64,000 bases of DNA, taken from Sulfurospirillum sp. SCADC (GTDB lineage: Bacteria > Campylobacterota > Campylobacteria > Campylobacterales > Sulfurospirillaceae). The first letter of the stretch is position 1; every line of letters begins with the position of its first letter. Both the position numbers and the translations under genes were made by a program. The notes below the pieces were generated by a model. It saw nothing but the letters and a program-made list of their open reading frames with translations, was not told where the DNA came from and searched no databases. Below, piece after piece: positions 42,897-53,524 of the stretch. The stretch covers positions 62,001 to 126,000 of the forward strand of contig NZ_JQGK01000001.1 in the NCBI RefSeq assembly GCF_000743525.1, given 5' to 3'.

Positions 42897-43931
42897 TTAC
42901 TTCCCTTTAGCCGCTTGAATCGAGTTAATATAACGGTACTCTTTGCTCATCGTAATCTGTTGAGGTAAGAAGTTTGCAAGGAGTTTAATCACACCATCAA
43001 AATCATCAAAAAGGTAATTGGCCATGCTTCCTGGAATGGGATTGATCTCGTTTAGATAAGGCTTACCATCGATGACAAAAAAGTCGCAACGAATCAGTGC
43101 ACCTAAAAAGAGAGGATCGTACAGCCTCTCAAATGCCTCTTTAATGCCTACTTCTTCTTGGGCATTAAGGGTGGCTTCATTAACCCTTTTCGTGCGGGAA
43201 AAGTCCAAATATTTTTTATCAAAGTCTAAAAATTCCTCTTTTTGAGGCTCTTCAATGATCGAAAATTGGAACGCATCGGTCTTACACCCTGCAAGATTGT
43301 ACTCTTTGACACCACTGATAAAAGGCTCTATTAAAACCGTGTTATCAAATTCAAAGGCGACGTCAAGCGCGTAAGCAAGCTCTTTTTTCTCTTTGACAAT
43401 GCTAATACCAATGGAGCTTCCAAGGCGTAATGGTTTAAGAATAAAAGGATATGGAATCCGAATCAGCTCATCACTGCCTTTGCGAAGCGCTTGATAATCG
43501 AGTACATTGACACCCACTTCCCCAGCGTAGAGTTTTGTGAAAAGTTTGTTGTAGCTGATACAACTCCCTTCCGTTCGCGGTCCAATGTAAGGCACGCCAA
43601 AAAAATCAAGCAGTGAGCTTAATGTTCCATCTTCGCCATCTCTCCCATGTACGAGGTTGATCATCACATCAAAGGCAACTTTCTCTTCTCCCAGCATTTT
43701 TTTAGTATAAAAACCACCCAGTTTAAGAAAAAGGGCTTTGTCTTTTTTGTACGCACCACTGCTAAAGCGTTTGGAGGTAATTTTATCGGTTGGGATCAGG
43801 TAAAAATTGCGTTCGTAATCACAAAAAATATAAACAATCTCACATTTAAGGACTTTTTTAAGCGCAATGGCACTCACCACGCTAATCTCATGTTCAAAAC
43901 TTTGGGCGCCAAATAAAACGGCTACAGTCAT
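42897..43931 (-). CDS. ddl: D-alanine-D-alanine ligase
   Basis: ATP-grasp ligase making the dipeptide used by MurF. The 344-residue protein has VAVLFGAQSFEHEISVVSAI at the start, VHGRDGEDGTLSSLLDFFG and PYIGPRTEGSCISYNK (substrate binding), PFILKPLRLGSSIGISIVKE (ATP grasp) and the metal-binding end YLNEINPIPGSM near residue 310. It is 12 bases from ruvA and shares its strand with murF downstream. Confidence 0.95.
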   Translation of the reverse strand: MTVAVLFGAQSFEHEISVVSAIALKKVLKCEIVYIFCDYERNFYLIPTDKITSKRFSSGAYKKDKALFLKLGGFYTKKMLGEEKVAFDVMINLVHGRDGEDGTLSSLLDFFGVPYIGPRTEGSCISYNKLFTKLYAGEVGVNVLDYQALRKGSDELIRIPYPFILKPLRLGSSIGISIVKEKKELAYALDVAFEFDNTVLIEPFISGVKEYNLAGCKTDAFQFSIIEEPQKEEFLDFDKKYLDFSRTKRVNEATLNAQEEVGIKEAFERLYDPLFLGALIRCDFFVIDGKPYLNEINPIPGSMANYLFDDFDGVIKLLANFLPQQITMSKEYRYINSIQAAKGK

Positions 43932-43943
43932 TTTCTTCCTTTG

Positions 43944-44501
43944 TTAACTAAGCTTTCTAAGAGCTTCTTTGATCAGTGTTTGGGTATCAATGCCCTGACA
44001 GGTGCTCAGGACTTTTTTAATCATCTCTTTCTTAAATCCAAGGCTTTCAAGCGCTAAAGAGGCTTCAACCATACTTCCAGAGCTGTGATCATCATAATTT
44101 AATTGCAATGAAAAATCACTCAGTTCCACTAAAATGCGTTTCGCACTTTTAGGCCCAATACCCGGAACTTTTTGGAAGGCTTGTACATTTTGGCTCACTA
44201 AGGCTTGGGCAAAATCATCGGGACTCAGCGTAGAGCAAACCGCCAAAGCCGTTGAAGGTCCAATACCATTGAGTTTGATCAATGTATCAAACACTTTTTT
44301 CTCATTTTCATCGATAAATCCGTACAAACTGTGCTGATCTTCACGGATAATTTGGCTTACATGTAACGCAATCGTATCGGTTGTAATTTTGCCAATGCAG
44401 ACCAAGGAGACAAACACTTTATACGTGAGTCCTGAGGCTGTTTTGACATGCACAAACGTCACCTCTTTTTTAACAACACTTCCTTCAATACCTACTATCA
44501 T
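43944..44501 (-). CDS. ruvA: Holliday junction branch-migration protein RuvA
   Basis: It binds four-way junctions and loads the RuvB motor. The 185-residue protein has the N-terminal OB fold (MIVGIEGSVVKKEVTFVHVK), two helix-hairpin-helix motifs (LIKLNGIGPSTALAVCSTL and FQKVPGIGPKSAKRILVEL) and a C-terminal RuvB-binding helical domain. It overlaps the FapA gene by four bases; ruvB and ruvC are not in the window. A palindrome at 44357 is read as LHV. Confidence 0.95.
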   Translation of the reverse strand: MIVGIEGSVVKKEVTFVHVKTASGLTYKVFVSLVCIGKITTDTIALHVSQIIREDQHSLYGFIDENEKKVFDTLIKLNGIGPSTALAVCSTLSPDDFAQALVSQNVQAFQKVPGIGPKSAKRILVELSDFSLQLNYDDHSSGSMVEASLALESLGFKKEMIKKVLSTCQGIDTQTLIKEALRKLS

Positions 44502-46429
44502 TTGTTGCTATACTCCATTGAACGCATCACTCGGTGTTCGCCCGTTCCCATATCTTTGAGGGTAATTTCACGTGCAATTTCGCGCTCTTTGGGATTATAC
44601 GTCACATCTTTTGGAGGATAAATCAGTCTAAAGCGCACTTCATTAAACTCTTTCCACGCCGAATGGTTAATGATTTTGGCAGAGAAAACCTTATTTTGGA
44701 CGCGGTTGAGCTCTTCGCGGTACTCTTGCAACTCCTCTTTTTTATCTTTAAATGTTTGCAAAAAGGTGTTGTAATCAATCACTTTTTCTTGGAAATCTTT
44801 GATCTTAGCAAAGAGTGTCACAGGAGGCTCTACACCGCTTCGCTTAAGCTCCATAATTTTCTCTTTGACCATCTCTGCCATCGGTTTATTTTTGTCAATA
44901 AACTCTTTTTTGCTACTCAGTTGCCTTGGAAATGCTTTGAGCTCTTCTTCAAGTTTTTCGATCTTTTTATTGATCGACTCAATGAGCTCATTAAACTCTT
45001 TGGTGACACTTGGATCAATGATAAATTTATTATTGGTTCCTTTAAGCTCTGTTACTTCCAAAATCTCTGAAGCTGTTATTTTGGCATTGGACATAAGATT
45101 GTCGATTTTGACAATCTTGGCGATGATTTCACCCCCGATCATATGCTTTACATGTACGGTATCGCCAACCACTTTGCCGCCTTCTAAGCGGTCAATGTCA
45201 ACATCAATCCCATTGGCTTCGCCACGGTGAACCGCAATGATGATTTTATCGGCTTCGATGTAAGAGCTTTGATGGGTTTGCCCACCAATTTCAGCAATTT
45301 TAGCTTTAATTTTTGCCCCACTTCCGATGTTGCCTTCTACATGCACTTCGGTCGTCTCAACACTCATTCCCGCACCAATCGCGTCTTTAAGAATATCTTT
45401 TTCTTTGATGTTGATCTTAATGTTAGAGCCTAAACTTGCATCGATAGATCCCGTGGATTTAAAGCTAATCTCGTTAATCTCCATCTGATCTTGAATATCG
45501 TAGGTGCCTTTATCAAAATTGACATAACCACCACGATTGGCGATGTATTTGATGCTCGTTTCGCTCTCTTTTTTCGTCAAATTAGGGGTGATCAGAACAG
45601 GAGCATCGTTGGCTTTTCGAGGCTCTTTCACAGGAATAAAAGCACCCCTGCAATTGCGCCCAGGCATGCCAACTTGCGGTTTAATGTACTCAATAATGCA
45701 CTCATCTTTATCTACGGCTAAAACAAACCCTCGCTTGGAATAGTCCACTTTTCCATCGCTGCTTTTCGCATTAATTTTCTTTTTATAATGAAAGATCAGA
45801 TCGTCATTCACACAAGGCACTTCATCCACACCTTGGCACACGACAAAGGTCTGATTTTGATCAATAATACCATTGACGCGAATATTGGCGACAATCTTTT
45901 TAACCTCTTTGTGCATGTTTTGATCACGAATTCCTACCAAAATTCCCGCTTTGATCTTTTTGATTTGAATATCTTCAATCATCTTCTCTTCAAGCTTCGG
46001 GGTAAATCGCACATCATTGCTTTTCGCAACCATTGCTATAATCTTGGTCAAGCTTTTATTGCCGCTGAGTGTTATATCAGGAAGGGGGGTGTGATCGTCC
46101 TCTTGATCTTCGATTTTATAAATCTCAATGCGGTAGTGTTGTGTCAGTTTCAGATTGGGGTTCAGTAAGAAGCTATCATCCTGTAAGAGTTTGAGCTCGT
46201 CCTCATTCATCTCATTGTTTTCACTCTTTTCATCGCTGTAGTACGTGGTGGTACGAAGCAGCGTAAACGCAAGGTCTGTTACATTAAGATGGTTTGCAAG
46301 AGCAACATTTTTAACCTCTTTGATGACATTGGTAGTGTCGATAACGATGGATTTAAATTCAGAGGTTCCACCATCGTTTTGCTTCGCCCCGTCGGTATGA
46401 GTTCCCTTAATTTTGTCAAATAGCCCCAA
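44498..46429 (-). CDS. FapA-family polar/flagellar assembly protein (DUF342)
   Basis: A 643-residue protein of the FapA (DUF342) family. The middle is a beta-helix-like stretch with the family pattern (GKVDYSKRGFVLAVDKDECI, CRGAFIPVKEPRKAND, VHVEGNIGSGAKIKAKIAEI, ANGIDVDIDRLEGGKVVGD). A long coiled coil follows (residues 490-610: LIESINKKIEKLEEELKAF). Members affect flagellar placement in some bacteria. The start codon is TTG 46429 with GAGG upstream. A one-mismatch palindrome lies at 45147. Confidence 0.82.
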   Translation of the reverse strand: MGLFDKIKGTHTDGAKQNDGGTSEFKSIVIDTTNVIKEVKNVALANHLNVTDLAFTLLRTTTYYSDEKSENNEMNEDELKLLQDDSFLLNPNLKLTQHYRIEIYKIEDQEDDHTPLPDITLSGNKSLTKIIAMVAKSNDVRFTPKLEEKMIEDIQIKKIKAGILVGIRDQNMHKEVKKIVANIRVNGIIDQNQTFVVCQGVDEVPCVNDDLIFHYKKKINAKSSDGKVDYSKRGFVLAVDKDECIIEYIKPQVGMPGRNCRGAFIPVKEPRKANDAPVLITPNLTKKESETSIKYIANRGGYVNFDKGTYDIQDQMEINEISFKSTGSIDASLGSNIKINIKEKDILKDAIGAGMSVETTEVHVEGNIGSGAKIKAKIAEIGGQTHQSSYIEADKIIIAVHRGEANGIDVDIDRLEGGKVVGDTVHVKHMIGGEIIAKIVKIDNLMSNAKITASEILEVTELKGTNNKFIIDPSVTKEFNELIESINKKIEKLEEELKAFPRQLSSKKEFIDKNKPMAEMVKEKIMELKRSGVEPPVTLFAKIKDFQEKVIDYNTFLQTFKDKKEELQEYREELNRVQNKVFSAKIINHSAWKEFNEVRFRLIYPPKDVTYNPKEREIAREITLKDMGTGEHRVMRSMEYSNK

Positions 46430-46566
46430 TGTTATGTACCTCTGTTTTTTGTATGAGCCCTAATAATGCTCTGAATTAAATATCGACAAATGTTATATAA
46501 ATGTTGCTTATCTTAGCGAAAAATAGATAAAAATTTCGTTTAAACGTTATTTAGATAAAATTCTAA

Positions 46567-47976
46567 ATGCTTATAAAATCATTTTTCACAAACAGTATCG
46601 GAACACTGGTCTCACGTATCTTTGGATTTATTCGAGATATGCTGAGTGCTTCTATTTTAGGGGCTAATATTTACAGCGACATTTTCTTTGTTGCTTTTAA
46701 ATTTCCCAATCTTTTTCGTCGTATTTTCGCCGAAGGGGCGTTTACGCAAAGCTTTATTCCCAGTTTTATCCAATCTTCACGCAAGGCACTCTTTACCTAT
46801 ACTATTTTTTCACGATTTTTACTTTTCCTCATTATCTTCGCATTAATCGTCACGATTTTTAGTGAGTTTTTTGCCAAAATGATTGCTTTTGGTTTTGATG
46901 ATGAGACCGTAGCACTCTCTTCTCCTTTTGTTGCGATTAACTTTTATTATCTGCCGCTCATCTTTTGTGTCACACTTTTTGGCTCACTGCTGCAGTACAA
47001 ACACCATTTTGCTATCACGGCTTTTTCAACGGCACTCCTCAACATCGGCATGATAACAGCACTGCTTCTGTTTCAAAATTACGACCGTAAAACGATTGTG
47101 TACGCCTTAAGCTATGGTGTTTTAGTCGGTGGACTTTTGCAAGTCATCGCACATCTTTTGGCGCTTAAAAAAGAGAATTTTTTCAAATTTTTAGCCCTTG
47201 GATTTAAATATCGCCATAAAAAAGATGCGGCATTAGAAGAGAGTCGTAAAAGCTTTAACCGCTCCTTTTGGCACTCGGTTATTGGCAATTCAACACCACA
47301 AATTGTCTCGTTTGTGGACACTACGCTGGCAAGTTTTCTCGTTACAGGCAGTATCAGCTATCTTTATTATGGTAACCGTATTTTTCAACTTCCGTTGGCA
47401 CTTTTTGCGATTGCGCTTACGACGGGTCTTTTCCCCAAAATGACCCGCTTACTCAAAGCAGACAAAGAAGATGAGGCTTCCAACCTCCTCTCTCAAGGTT
47501 TTTGGGTTTTAGCCTTTTTACTCACGACCTCCACACTCGGAGGTTTTATACTCAGCGATGAAATCGTTTGGCTACTCTTTGAACATGGCTCATTTTCAAA
47601 ACAAGATACCGCCAATACAGGCTTTGTCCTTGCAATGTACATGATCGGATTGATTCCTTTTGGGCTTTCGAAACTTTTTTCATTGTGGCTGTATGCAAGA
47701 ATGCGCCAAAAAGAGGCAGCCATCATTGCGATGTACGCACTAACAGCCAATCTCATCTTCTCATTTTCCCTGATCAAGCCCATGGGAGCCGCAGGACTGG
47801 CACTTGCTGGTTCCTTGTCTGCGTTTATTTTACTCTTTTTTACCCTTCGCTCGTTTGGGCTAGCGAAGTTTTTTGCTATACTGTATAGTAAAAAAACACT
47901 TATTTTAGCAGCGCTTCTTCTTATGGAATGGGGCATTTTATGCTATGCAAAGGAACTTATTCATGCTTATTTATGA
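46567..47976 (+). CDS. murJ: Lipid II flippase MurJ
   Basis: It flips undecaprenyl-linked peptidoglycan precursor across the inner membrane. The 469-residue protein has about 13 hydrophobic helices and the MVF family start LVSRIFGFIRDMLSASILG, followed by SDIFFVAFKFPNLFRRIFAEGAFTQSFIP (split over residues 38-66). No ribosome-binding site is visible, and a -10-like TAAAAT ends only five bases before the ATG, suggesting a leaderless message. Its last 14 bases overlap cysS. Confidence 0.93.
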   Translation: MLIKSFFTNSIGTLVSRIFGFIRDMLSASILGANIYSDIFFVAFKFPNLFRRIFAEGAFTQSFIPSFIQSSRKALFTYTIFSRFLLFLIIFALIVTIFSEFFAKMIAFGFDDETVALSSPFVAINFYYLPLIFCVTLFGSLLQYKHHFAITAFSTALLNIGMITALLLFQNYDRKTIVYALSYGVLVGGLLQVIAHLLALKKENFFKFLALGFKYRHKKDAALEESRKSFNRSFWHSVIGNSTPQIVSFVDTTLASFLVTGSISYLYYGNRIFQLPLALFAIALTTGLFPKMTRLLKADKEDEASNLLSQGFWVLAFLLTTSTLGGFILSDEIVWLLFEHGSFSKQDTANTGFVLAMYMIGLIPFGLSKLFSLWLYARMRQKEAAIIAMYALTANLIFSFSLIKPMGAAGLALAGSLSAFILLFFTLRSFGLAKFFAILYSKKTLILAALLLMEWGILCYAKELIHAYL

Positions 47977-49360
47977 TTCGGTACAGAAGAAAAAAGTACC
48001 GTTTATCCCCCTTAAAGAAAACGAAGTTAAAATCTATGTCTGCGGGCCAACCGTGTATGATGATGCCCATTTAGGACACGCTAGAAGTGCGATTGCTTTT
48101 GATCTTTTACGTCGCGTGTTTACAGCACTAGGGTATACCGTCACGTTTGTTAAAAATTTTACCGACATTGATGATAAGATCATCACTAAAATGAAAGAGA
48201 GTGGTAGGTCGCTTGAAGAGATCACTTCCTTTTACATTGAGCGCTATAAAAACGAAATGCACGCTTTACATGTAAACGATGCAGACATTGAGCCAAAGGC
48301 GACGGAGACGGTTGCGGAGATCATTTCGTTCGTCACTTCAATGCTGGATAAAAAAGTCGCGTATGTGACGAGTGATGGTATCTATTTTGATACCGCAAAA
48401 GACGCTAAATACCTCTCCTTAAGCCACCGAATCATTGAAGAAGACGCGAGTCAATCACGCATTGAGCAAAAAGAAGAGAAAAAAGATCAAAAAGATTTTG
48501 CCCTGTGGAAATTCTCCAAAGCGAATGAACCAAGCTACCCTGCTCCTTTTGGTGTGGGACGTCCTGGTTGGCACATTGAGTGTTCAGCGATGATTGAAAA
48601 ACATCTGGCTAGCAGTGGTGATTTTCAGATTGATATTCACGCAGGTGGAGCCGATCTACTCTTTCCTCACCATGAAAATGAAGCGGCGCAAACGAGGTGC
48701 AAAAGCGATCAAGAACTTGCCAAATACTGGATGCACAACGGCTTTGTAACGATTAGCGGTGAGAAAATGAGCAAATCCTTGGGAAACAGCTTCTTTTTAA
48801 AAGATGCCTTATCCATTTACAGCGGTGAAGTGCTTCGTTTTTATCTGTTGGCGACGCATTATCGTGCCAACTTTAACTTTGCCGAAGAAGATCTTTTAAA
48901 TACGAAAAAACGCCTTGATAAACTCTACCGCCTGAAAAAACGCGTTTTTGAAAACGCGCCTAGTGAAATTTCTGTGAGTTTTAAAGAGGCAATGCTTGAA
49001 GCTTTAAGTGATGATCTTAACATCTCAAAAGCCTTAGCAAGTCTGGATGAGATGATCTCCTCAGCCAATGAAACACTCGATGCCAATCCCAAAGACAAAG
49101 CGCTTAAAGCGACCACCCATGCCAATTTACAATGGATAGAATCTCTGCTTGGCATTGGACTTTACAATCCTTACATGTATTTTCAAATCGGAGTCAGTGA
49201 GACCGAAAAAACAGAGATTGAGTCGCTTATCGAAGAACGTACACAGGCTAAAAAAGCGAAAGATTTTGCCAAAGCAGATGAGATTCGCACACTTTTAGAA
49301 GCCAAAGCGATTCAACTGATGGACACAACACAAGGAACACAATGGGAAAAGGTCAACTAA
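47963..49360 (+). CDS. cysS: Cysteinyl-tRNA synthetase
   Basis: Class I synthetase of 465 residues. CGPTVYDDAHLGHARS near residue 26 holds the HIGH-like motif and a zinc cysteine, WHIECSAM and the LLFPHHENEAAQ block complete the zinc site, and GEKMSKSLGNSFFL near residue 270 is KMSKS. AAAGGA lies eight bases before ATG 47963; the track start at 47945 is rejected. A palindrome at 48265-48276 is read as LHVN. The ABC exporter gene follows with no gap. Confidence 0.96.
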   Translation: MLIYDSVQKKKVPFIPLKENEVKIYVCGPTVYDDAHLGHARSAIAFDLLRRVFTALGYTVTFVKNFTDIDDKIITKMKESGRSLEEITSFYIERYKNEMHALHVNDADIEPKATETVAEIISFVTSMLDKKVAYVTSDGIYFDTAKDAKYLSLSHRIIEEDASQSRIEQKEEKKDQKDFALWKFSKANEPSYPAPFGVGRPGWHIECSAMIEKHLASSGDFQIDIHAGGADLLFPHHENEAAQTRCKSDQELAKYWMHNGFVTISGEKMSKSLGNSFFLKDALSIYSGEVLRFYLLATHYRANFNFAEEDLLNTKKRLDKLYRLKKRVFENAPSEISVSFKEAMLEALSDDLNISKALASLDEMISSANETLDANPKDKALKATTHANLQWIESLLGIGLYNPYMYFQIGVSETEKTEIESLIEERTQAKKAKDFAKADEIRTLLEAKAIQLMDTTQGTQWEKVN

Positions 49361-51076
49361 ATGCTCAGTATTAAAGGTGTTCTAGCGCGGTTTTTCCCTT
49401 TTTTTAAAGACTATATTCCCTACTTTCTCTTAGCCATTTTAGGCATGGCGCTTTCCAGTGGTGGAACGGCGTATTCGGCGTATTTGGTGAAGCCTCTTTT
49501 GGATGAAATTTTCATCGCCAAAGATAAAGAGATGCTGCAACTCTTACCCTATGCGATCATCGCCGTTTATGCGACTAAAGAGGCAGGACGTTACATGCAA
49601 GCTTACTTTACGGCGTATATTGGGCAAGATATTATCAAACGTTTTCGTGAAAATATTTTAGAAAATCTTTTAAAACTGGATCTTACATTTTTTCATGAGT
49701 ACCGAACGGGCGAGCTGATCAGTCGCAATACCAACGATGTAGAGCGCGTTAGAACCGTTGTTTCCAATCTTATTCCTGAATTTTTACGCGAGACATTGAC
49801 TATTTTTGGGCTTGTGGGCGTTGTCATTTATCAAAGTCCTGAGCTTGCTTTTTACGCGTTAATTGTTATGCCCTTGGCTGTTTATCCCCTCAGCAAACTT
49901 TCCAAACGAATGAAAAAAGTTTCACGCGCTTCGCAAGAGAAGGTCTCTGACATTACCGCCAAACTGAGTGAAATTTTCAATAATATCGAAATTATTCAAG
50001 CCAATAATGCCCAAGGCTACGAACATTCGCTCTTTAAAAAAGATAACGAACGCTATTTTAAACTTACAATGAAATCGGTTAAAGTCAATGAACTCGTCAG
50101 CCCTATTATGGAGACATTGGGTTCCATTGGCGTTGCGGTTGTCATCATCGTTGGTGGCAATGAAGTCATCGATGGCACGATGAGTGTGGGCTCCTTTTTC
50201 TCCTTTTTAACGGCTCTTTTTATGCTCTACACCCCTATCAAAAAAATCTCAGGTCTTTACAACAAGATGCAAGATGCCATTGTGGCAAGTGAGCGCATTT
50301 TCTTTTTGTTGGATCAAATCCCTTCTATCACTGATGGCGATGAAGAGGTTCCTTCCAAAATTGAGACCATCACCTTTGAGAATGTTTCGCTCTCGTACGG
50401 CGAAAAGCAGGCTTTAAAAGATGTGTCACTTGAGGCAAAATCAGGCGAAATGATCGCACTGATTGGCGATAGCGGTGGTGGAAAGAGTTCGCTTATGAAC
50501 ATGCTGATGCGCTTTTACGACCCAAGTGAGGGAAGTATCAACATTAATGGAATTGATTTAAGAGCTTTTAATTTGCACCATCTTCGCGATAATATTGCGA
50601 TGGTTACGCAACGCGTTTACATTTTTCACGACACCATTGCGGCGAACGTGGCGTATGGCAAAGAGGTTAATGAAGCCAACGTCATTGATGCACTTCAAAA
50701 AGCCAATGCATACGAATTTGTGCAAAATCTGCCGTTGGGGATCCACACCCATTTGGATGAATTTGGCACCAATCTCTCAGGCGGTCAACGCCAGCGCATC
50801 GCCATTGCACGCGCGATTTACACCAATCCTCAAGTGCTTATTTTGGATGAAGCCACTTCAGCACTTGATTCACACAGTGAGCAAAAAATCACCGAAGCGA
50901 TTGAATATCTGATTAAAGATAAAATTACCTTTGTGATTGCACACCGTTTGAGCACGATTAAAAAAGCCGATAAAATTGTCCTGCTCAAACACGGCAAAAT
51001 TTGTGCCATCGGCAGTGACGAAGAGCTCTTAAATAGCTCCAAAGAGTACCTCAAACTCAAAGGTCTGCAACACTAA
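49361..51076 (+). CDS. ABC exporter, MsbA-like (lipid A flippase type)
   Basis: A 571-residue half-transporter: six membrane helices in the first 310 residues (TM exporter fold, FFHEYRTGELISRNTNDVER), then an ATPase with Walker A IGDSGGGKSSLMNMLMRF near residue 370, signature NLSGGQRQRIAIARAI, Walker B VLILDEATSALD and the switch His in IAHRLSTI. It acts as a dimer. The same gene follows cysS in Campylobacter and is called msbA there. Lipid A is the likely substrate, but a glycolipid cannot be excluded. Confidence 0.88.
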   Translation: MLSIKGVLARFFPFFKDYIPYFLLAILGMALSSGGTAYSAYLVKPLLDEIFIAKDKEMLQLLPYAIIAVYATKEAGRYMQAYFTAYIGQDIIKRFRENILENLLKLDLTFFHEYRTGELISRNTNDVERVRTVVSNLIPEFLRETLTIFGLVGVVIYQSPELAFYALIVMPLAVYPLSKLSKRMKKVSRASQEKVSDITAKLSEIFNNIEIIQANNAQGYEHSLFKKDNERYFKLTMKSVKVNELVSPIMETLGSIGVAVVIIVGGNEVIDGTMSVGSFFSFLTALFMLYTPIKKISGLYNKMQDAIVASERIFFLLDQIPSITDGDEEVPSKIETITFENVSLSYGEKQALKDVSLEAKSGEMIALIGDSGGGKSSLMNMLMRFYDPSEGSININGIDLRAFNLHHLRDNIAMVTQRVYIFHDTIAANVAYGKEVNEANVIDALQKANAYEFVQNLPLGIHTHLDEFGTNLSGGQRQRIAIARAIYTNPQVLILDEATSALDSHSEQKITEAIEYLIKDKITFVIAHRLSTIKKADKIVLLKHGKICAIGSDEELLNSSKEYLKLKGLQH

Positions 51077-51150
51077 AACTGCCCAAAAATCAACCATCTT
51101 TTATCTTTAATAGAGTATAATCGCGTACTTAATATCGAAGGAAATTGAAG

Positions 51151-52215
51151 ATGGTTGATTATTTTGGTTTGATGAAAAAATGTATGTTTAATTTCTCACC
51201 AGAGAATGCACACCATATCGCAGAATTTTTCTTTAAACAGGGTGCTAATTTAACACCTTTTATCCTTACACCTTTAGCCGAGCACTTTTTTATCCACGAT
51301 AAACGCCTTGAACAGCAGCTTTTTGGCAAAACGTTTCTCAATCCACTCGGTCTTGGTGCTGGTTTTGATAAAAATGCCACGATGATTAAAATGCTCACAG
51401 CCCTTGGATTTGGGTATATTGAGTACGGCACGATTACGCCTGAGCCCCAAAGTGGCAATGCAAAACCACGATTGTTTCGCTATGTTGAGCAAGAGTCCAT
51501 CCAAAATGCGATGGGTTTCAACAATGAAGGCATGTACAAAGTGGGCAAACGACTTGAAGAGCTCTACCCTTTTGCAACACCGTTGGGGGCTAACATTGGA
51601 AAAAACAAAACGACAACGGCTGAAAATGCGCTCAAAGATTACGAAAAATTGATTAAGCGTTTTAAAGATTTGAGTGATTATTTGGTCATCAATATCTCTT
51701 CTCCCAATACACCTGGTCTTCGAGATTTGCAAAATGAGCAGTTTATTCAAGATCTTTTTGTGATGGCAAAAGAGCTTACATGTAAACCAGTGCTTCTTAA
51801 AATTGCACCCGATCTTGCGATAGAGGAAGCCTTACATGTAAGCTCCGTTGCACTGGAAAATGGCGCTGCTGGCATCGTGGCAACGAACACAACGATTGAC
51901 TACTCTTTGCTTCCTAATGCCAAGGATTTTGGTGGTATTAGCGGTAAAGTCTTGTGTGAGAAAAGTTTTGCGATGTTTGAAGCCCTTGCCAAAGAGTTTT
52001 TTGGCAAAACAACCCTCATTTCCGTCGGTGGCATCGATTCAGCCGATGAAGCGTATCGAAGGCTTAAAGTGGGGGCGAGTTTGATCCAAGTCTATTCCGC
52101 GTTTATTTTCAAAGGACCTTCGCTCAATCGAGCGATCAATCTAGGGATTTTAGAACGTATGGACCAAGATGGATTTACACATATTAACGAAGTTATAGGA
52201 AGCGACAGGAGATGA
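51151..52215 (+). CDS. pyrD: Dihydroorotate dehydrogenase (quinone), class 2
   Basis: Membrane-associated flavoenzyme of pyrimidine synthesis. The 354-residue protein has the N-terminal amphipathic helical extension typical of class 2 (MVDYFGLMKKCMFNFSPENA), then NPLGLGAGFDKNATMIKML, MGFNNEGM, GANIGKNKTTT, NISSPNTPGLRDLQ with the catalytic serine, and GVISVGGIDSADEAYRRLK-like FMN-binding end. ATG 51151 is eight bases from AAGGA. Two palindromes (51776, 51832) are read as LTCK and LHVS. Confidence 0.94.
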   Translation: MVDYFGLMKKCMFNFSPENAHHIAEFFFKQGANLTPFILTPLAEHFFIHDKRLEQQLFGKTFLNPLGLGAGFDKNATMIKMLTALGFGYIEYGTITPEPQSGNAKPRLFRYVEQESIQNAMGFNNEGMYKVGKRLEELYPFATPLGANIGKNKTTTAENALKDYEKLIKRFKDLSDYLVINISSPNTPGLRDLQNEQFIQDLFVMAKELTCKPVLLKIAPDLAIEEALHVSSVALENGAAGIVATNTTIDYSLLPNAKDFGGISGKVLCEKSFAMFEALAKEFFGKTTLISVGGIDSADEAYRRLKVGASLIQVYSAFIFKGPSLNRAINLGILERMDQDGFTHINEVIGSDRR

Positions 52216-52221
52216 TAACGT

Positions 52222-53523
52222 ATGAAAAAGGTACTACTATTTTTAACATTTTTAGGAGCATTGATGGCTAATTCACTTCCTGAGCATTTTACCAAAACCT
52301 TGGAGAATGGTCTACAGATCGTCGTCATTCCCATGCACAACAAAAGCGATGTCATCACCACAGACATTTTTTACAAAGTCGGCAGTGGCAATGAAATTAT
52401 GGGAAAAAGTGGCATCGCCCACATGTTGGAGCATCTTAATTTTAAATCCACCAAAAACCTCAAAACGGGTGAGTTTGATGAAATTGTCAAAGGATTTGGT
52501 GGGGTGAACAATGCCTCTACAGGGTTTGATTTTACCCACTATTACATCAAAAGTTCCTCCAAAAACTTGCCAAAATCGTTGGAGTTGTTTGCAGAACTGA
52601 TGCAAAATCTCAAACTTTCCGATGAAGAGTTCCAACCAGAGCGCAATGTCGTCCTTGAAGAGCGCCTTTGGAGAACCGATAACTCTCCGATTGGGTATCT
52701 CTACTTCAGACTGTTTAACAACGCATTTACCTATCATCCCTACCACTGGACACCGATTGGGTTTAAAGACGACATTAAAAACTGGAGCATTGAAGATATT
52801 CGTAGTTTTCATGCTAAATATTATCAACCTTCCAATGCAATCGTCGTGGTGGCAGGTGACATTGAGCCTGAAACGGTTTTTAGCAATGTGAGCAAATACT
52901 TTGGTGAGGTCAAAAATACGACACCAATTCCTCCTAAGCATCATCAAGTTGAGCCACAGCAAGATGGCGCAAAACGCCTTCTCATTAAAAAAAAGAGTGA
53001 AGTGGAGATGGTGGCGATTGCCTATAAAATCCCGAATTTTGCGCACAAAGATCAAGTCGCCCTCTCTGCTTTAAGCGAGCTTTTAAGCAGTGGAAAGAGC
53101 AGCAAGCTTCACCGTATTTTGGTCGATGAGAAAAAACTGGTCAATCAAATCTATGGCTATGCAATGGAAGCCAAAGACCCTTCTGTCTTCTTATTTTTAG
53201 CGGTGTGTAACCCTGATGTCAAGGCAGAGAGTGTCGAAACAGAGATCTTAAAAATCATTGAGAGCCTTAAAAAAGGCGATGTGAGTGATCGAGATATTGA
53301 AAAGATCAAAATCAACACGAAAGCTGATTTTATACACAATTTAGAGAGTTCGAGTGAGCTTGCAACCTTGTTTGGCTCGTACTATGCCAAAGGGGACATC
53401 TCTCCACTACTCACCTATGAAGAGAGCATTAACACACTAAAAAAAGAGGATATTATCAAAGCTGTCAATACCTATTTGGTTCCACAATCATCCACGACCG
53501 TGATATTAAGAAAGGATTACTAA
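52222..53523 (+). CDS. M16-family zinc peptidase
   Basis: A 433-residue peptidase of the pitrilysin/processing peptidase family. The inverted zinc motif is [11 protein letters not shown] near residue 75, with the distal glutamate about 76 residues later in NVVLEERLW. The second, non-catalytic half carries the usual arginine-tyrosine region. An N-terminal signal peptide ([17 protein letters not shown]) suggests the periplasm. It starts six bases after pyrD and ends one base before dapA. Substrate unknown. Confidence 0.9.
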   Translation: MKKVLLFLTFLGALMANSLPEHFTKTLENGLQIVVIPMHNKSDVITTDIFYKVGSGNEIMGKSGIAHMLEHLNFKSTKNLKTGEFDEIVKGFGGVNNASTGFDFTHYYIKSSSKNLPKSLELFAELMQNLKLSDEEFQPERNVVLEERLWRTDNSPIGYLYFRLFNNAFTYHPYHWTPIGFKDDIKNWSIEDIRSFHAKYYQPSNAIVVVAGDIEPETVFSNVSKYFGEVKNTTPIPPKHHQVEPQQDGAKRLLIKKKSEVEMVAIAYKIPNFAHKDQVALSALSELLSSGKSSKLHRILVDEKKLVNQIYGYAMEAKDPSVFLFLAVCNPDVKAESVETEILKIIESLKKGDVSDRDIEKIKINTKADFIHNLESSSELATLFGSYYAKGDISPLLTYEESINTLKKEDIIKAVNTYLVPQSSTTVILRKDY

Positions 53524-53524
53524 C

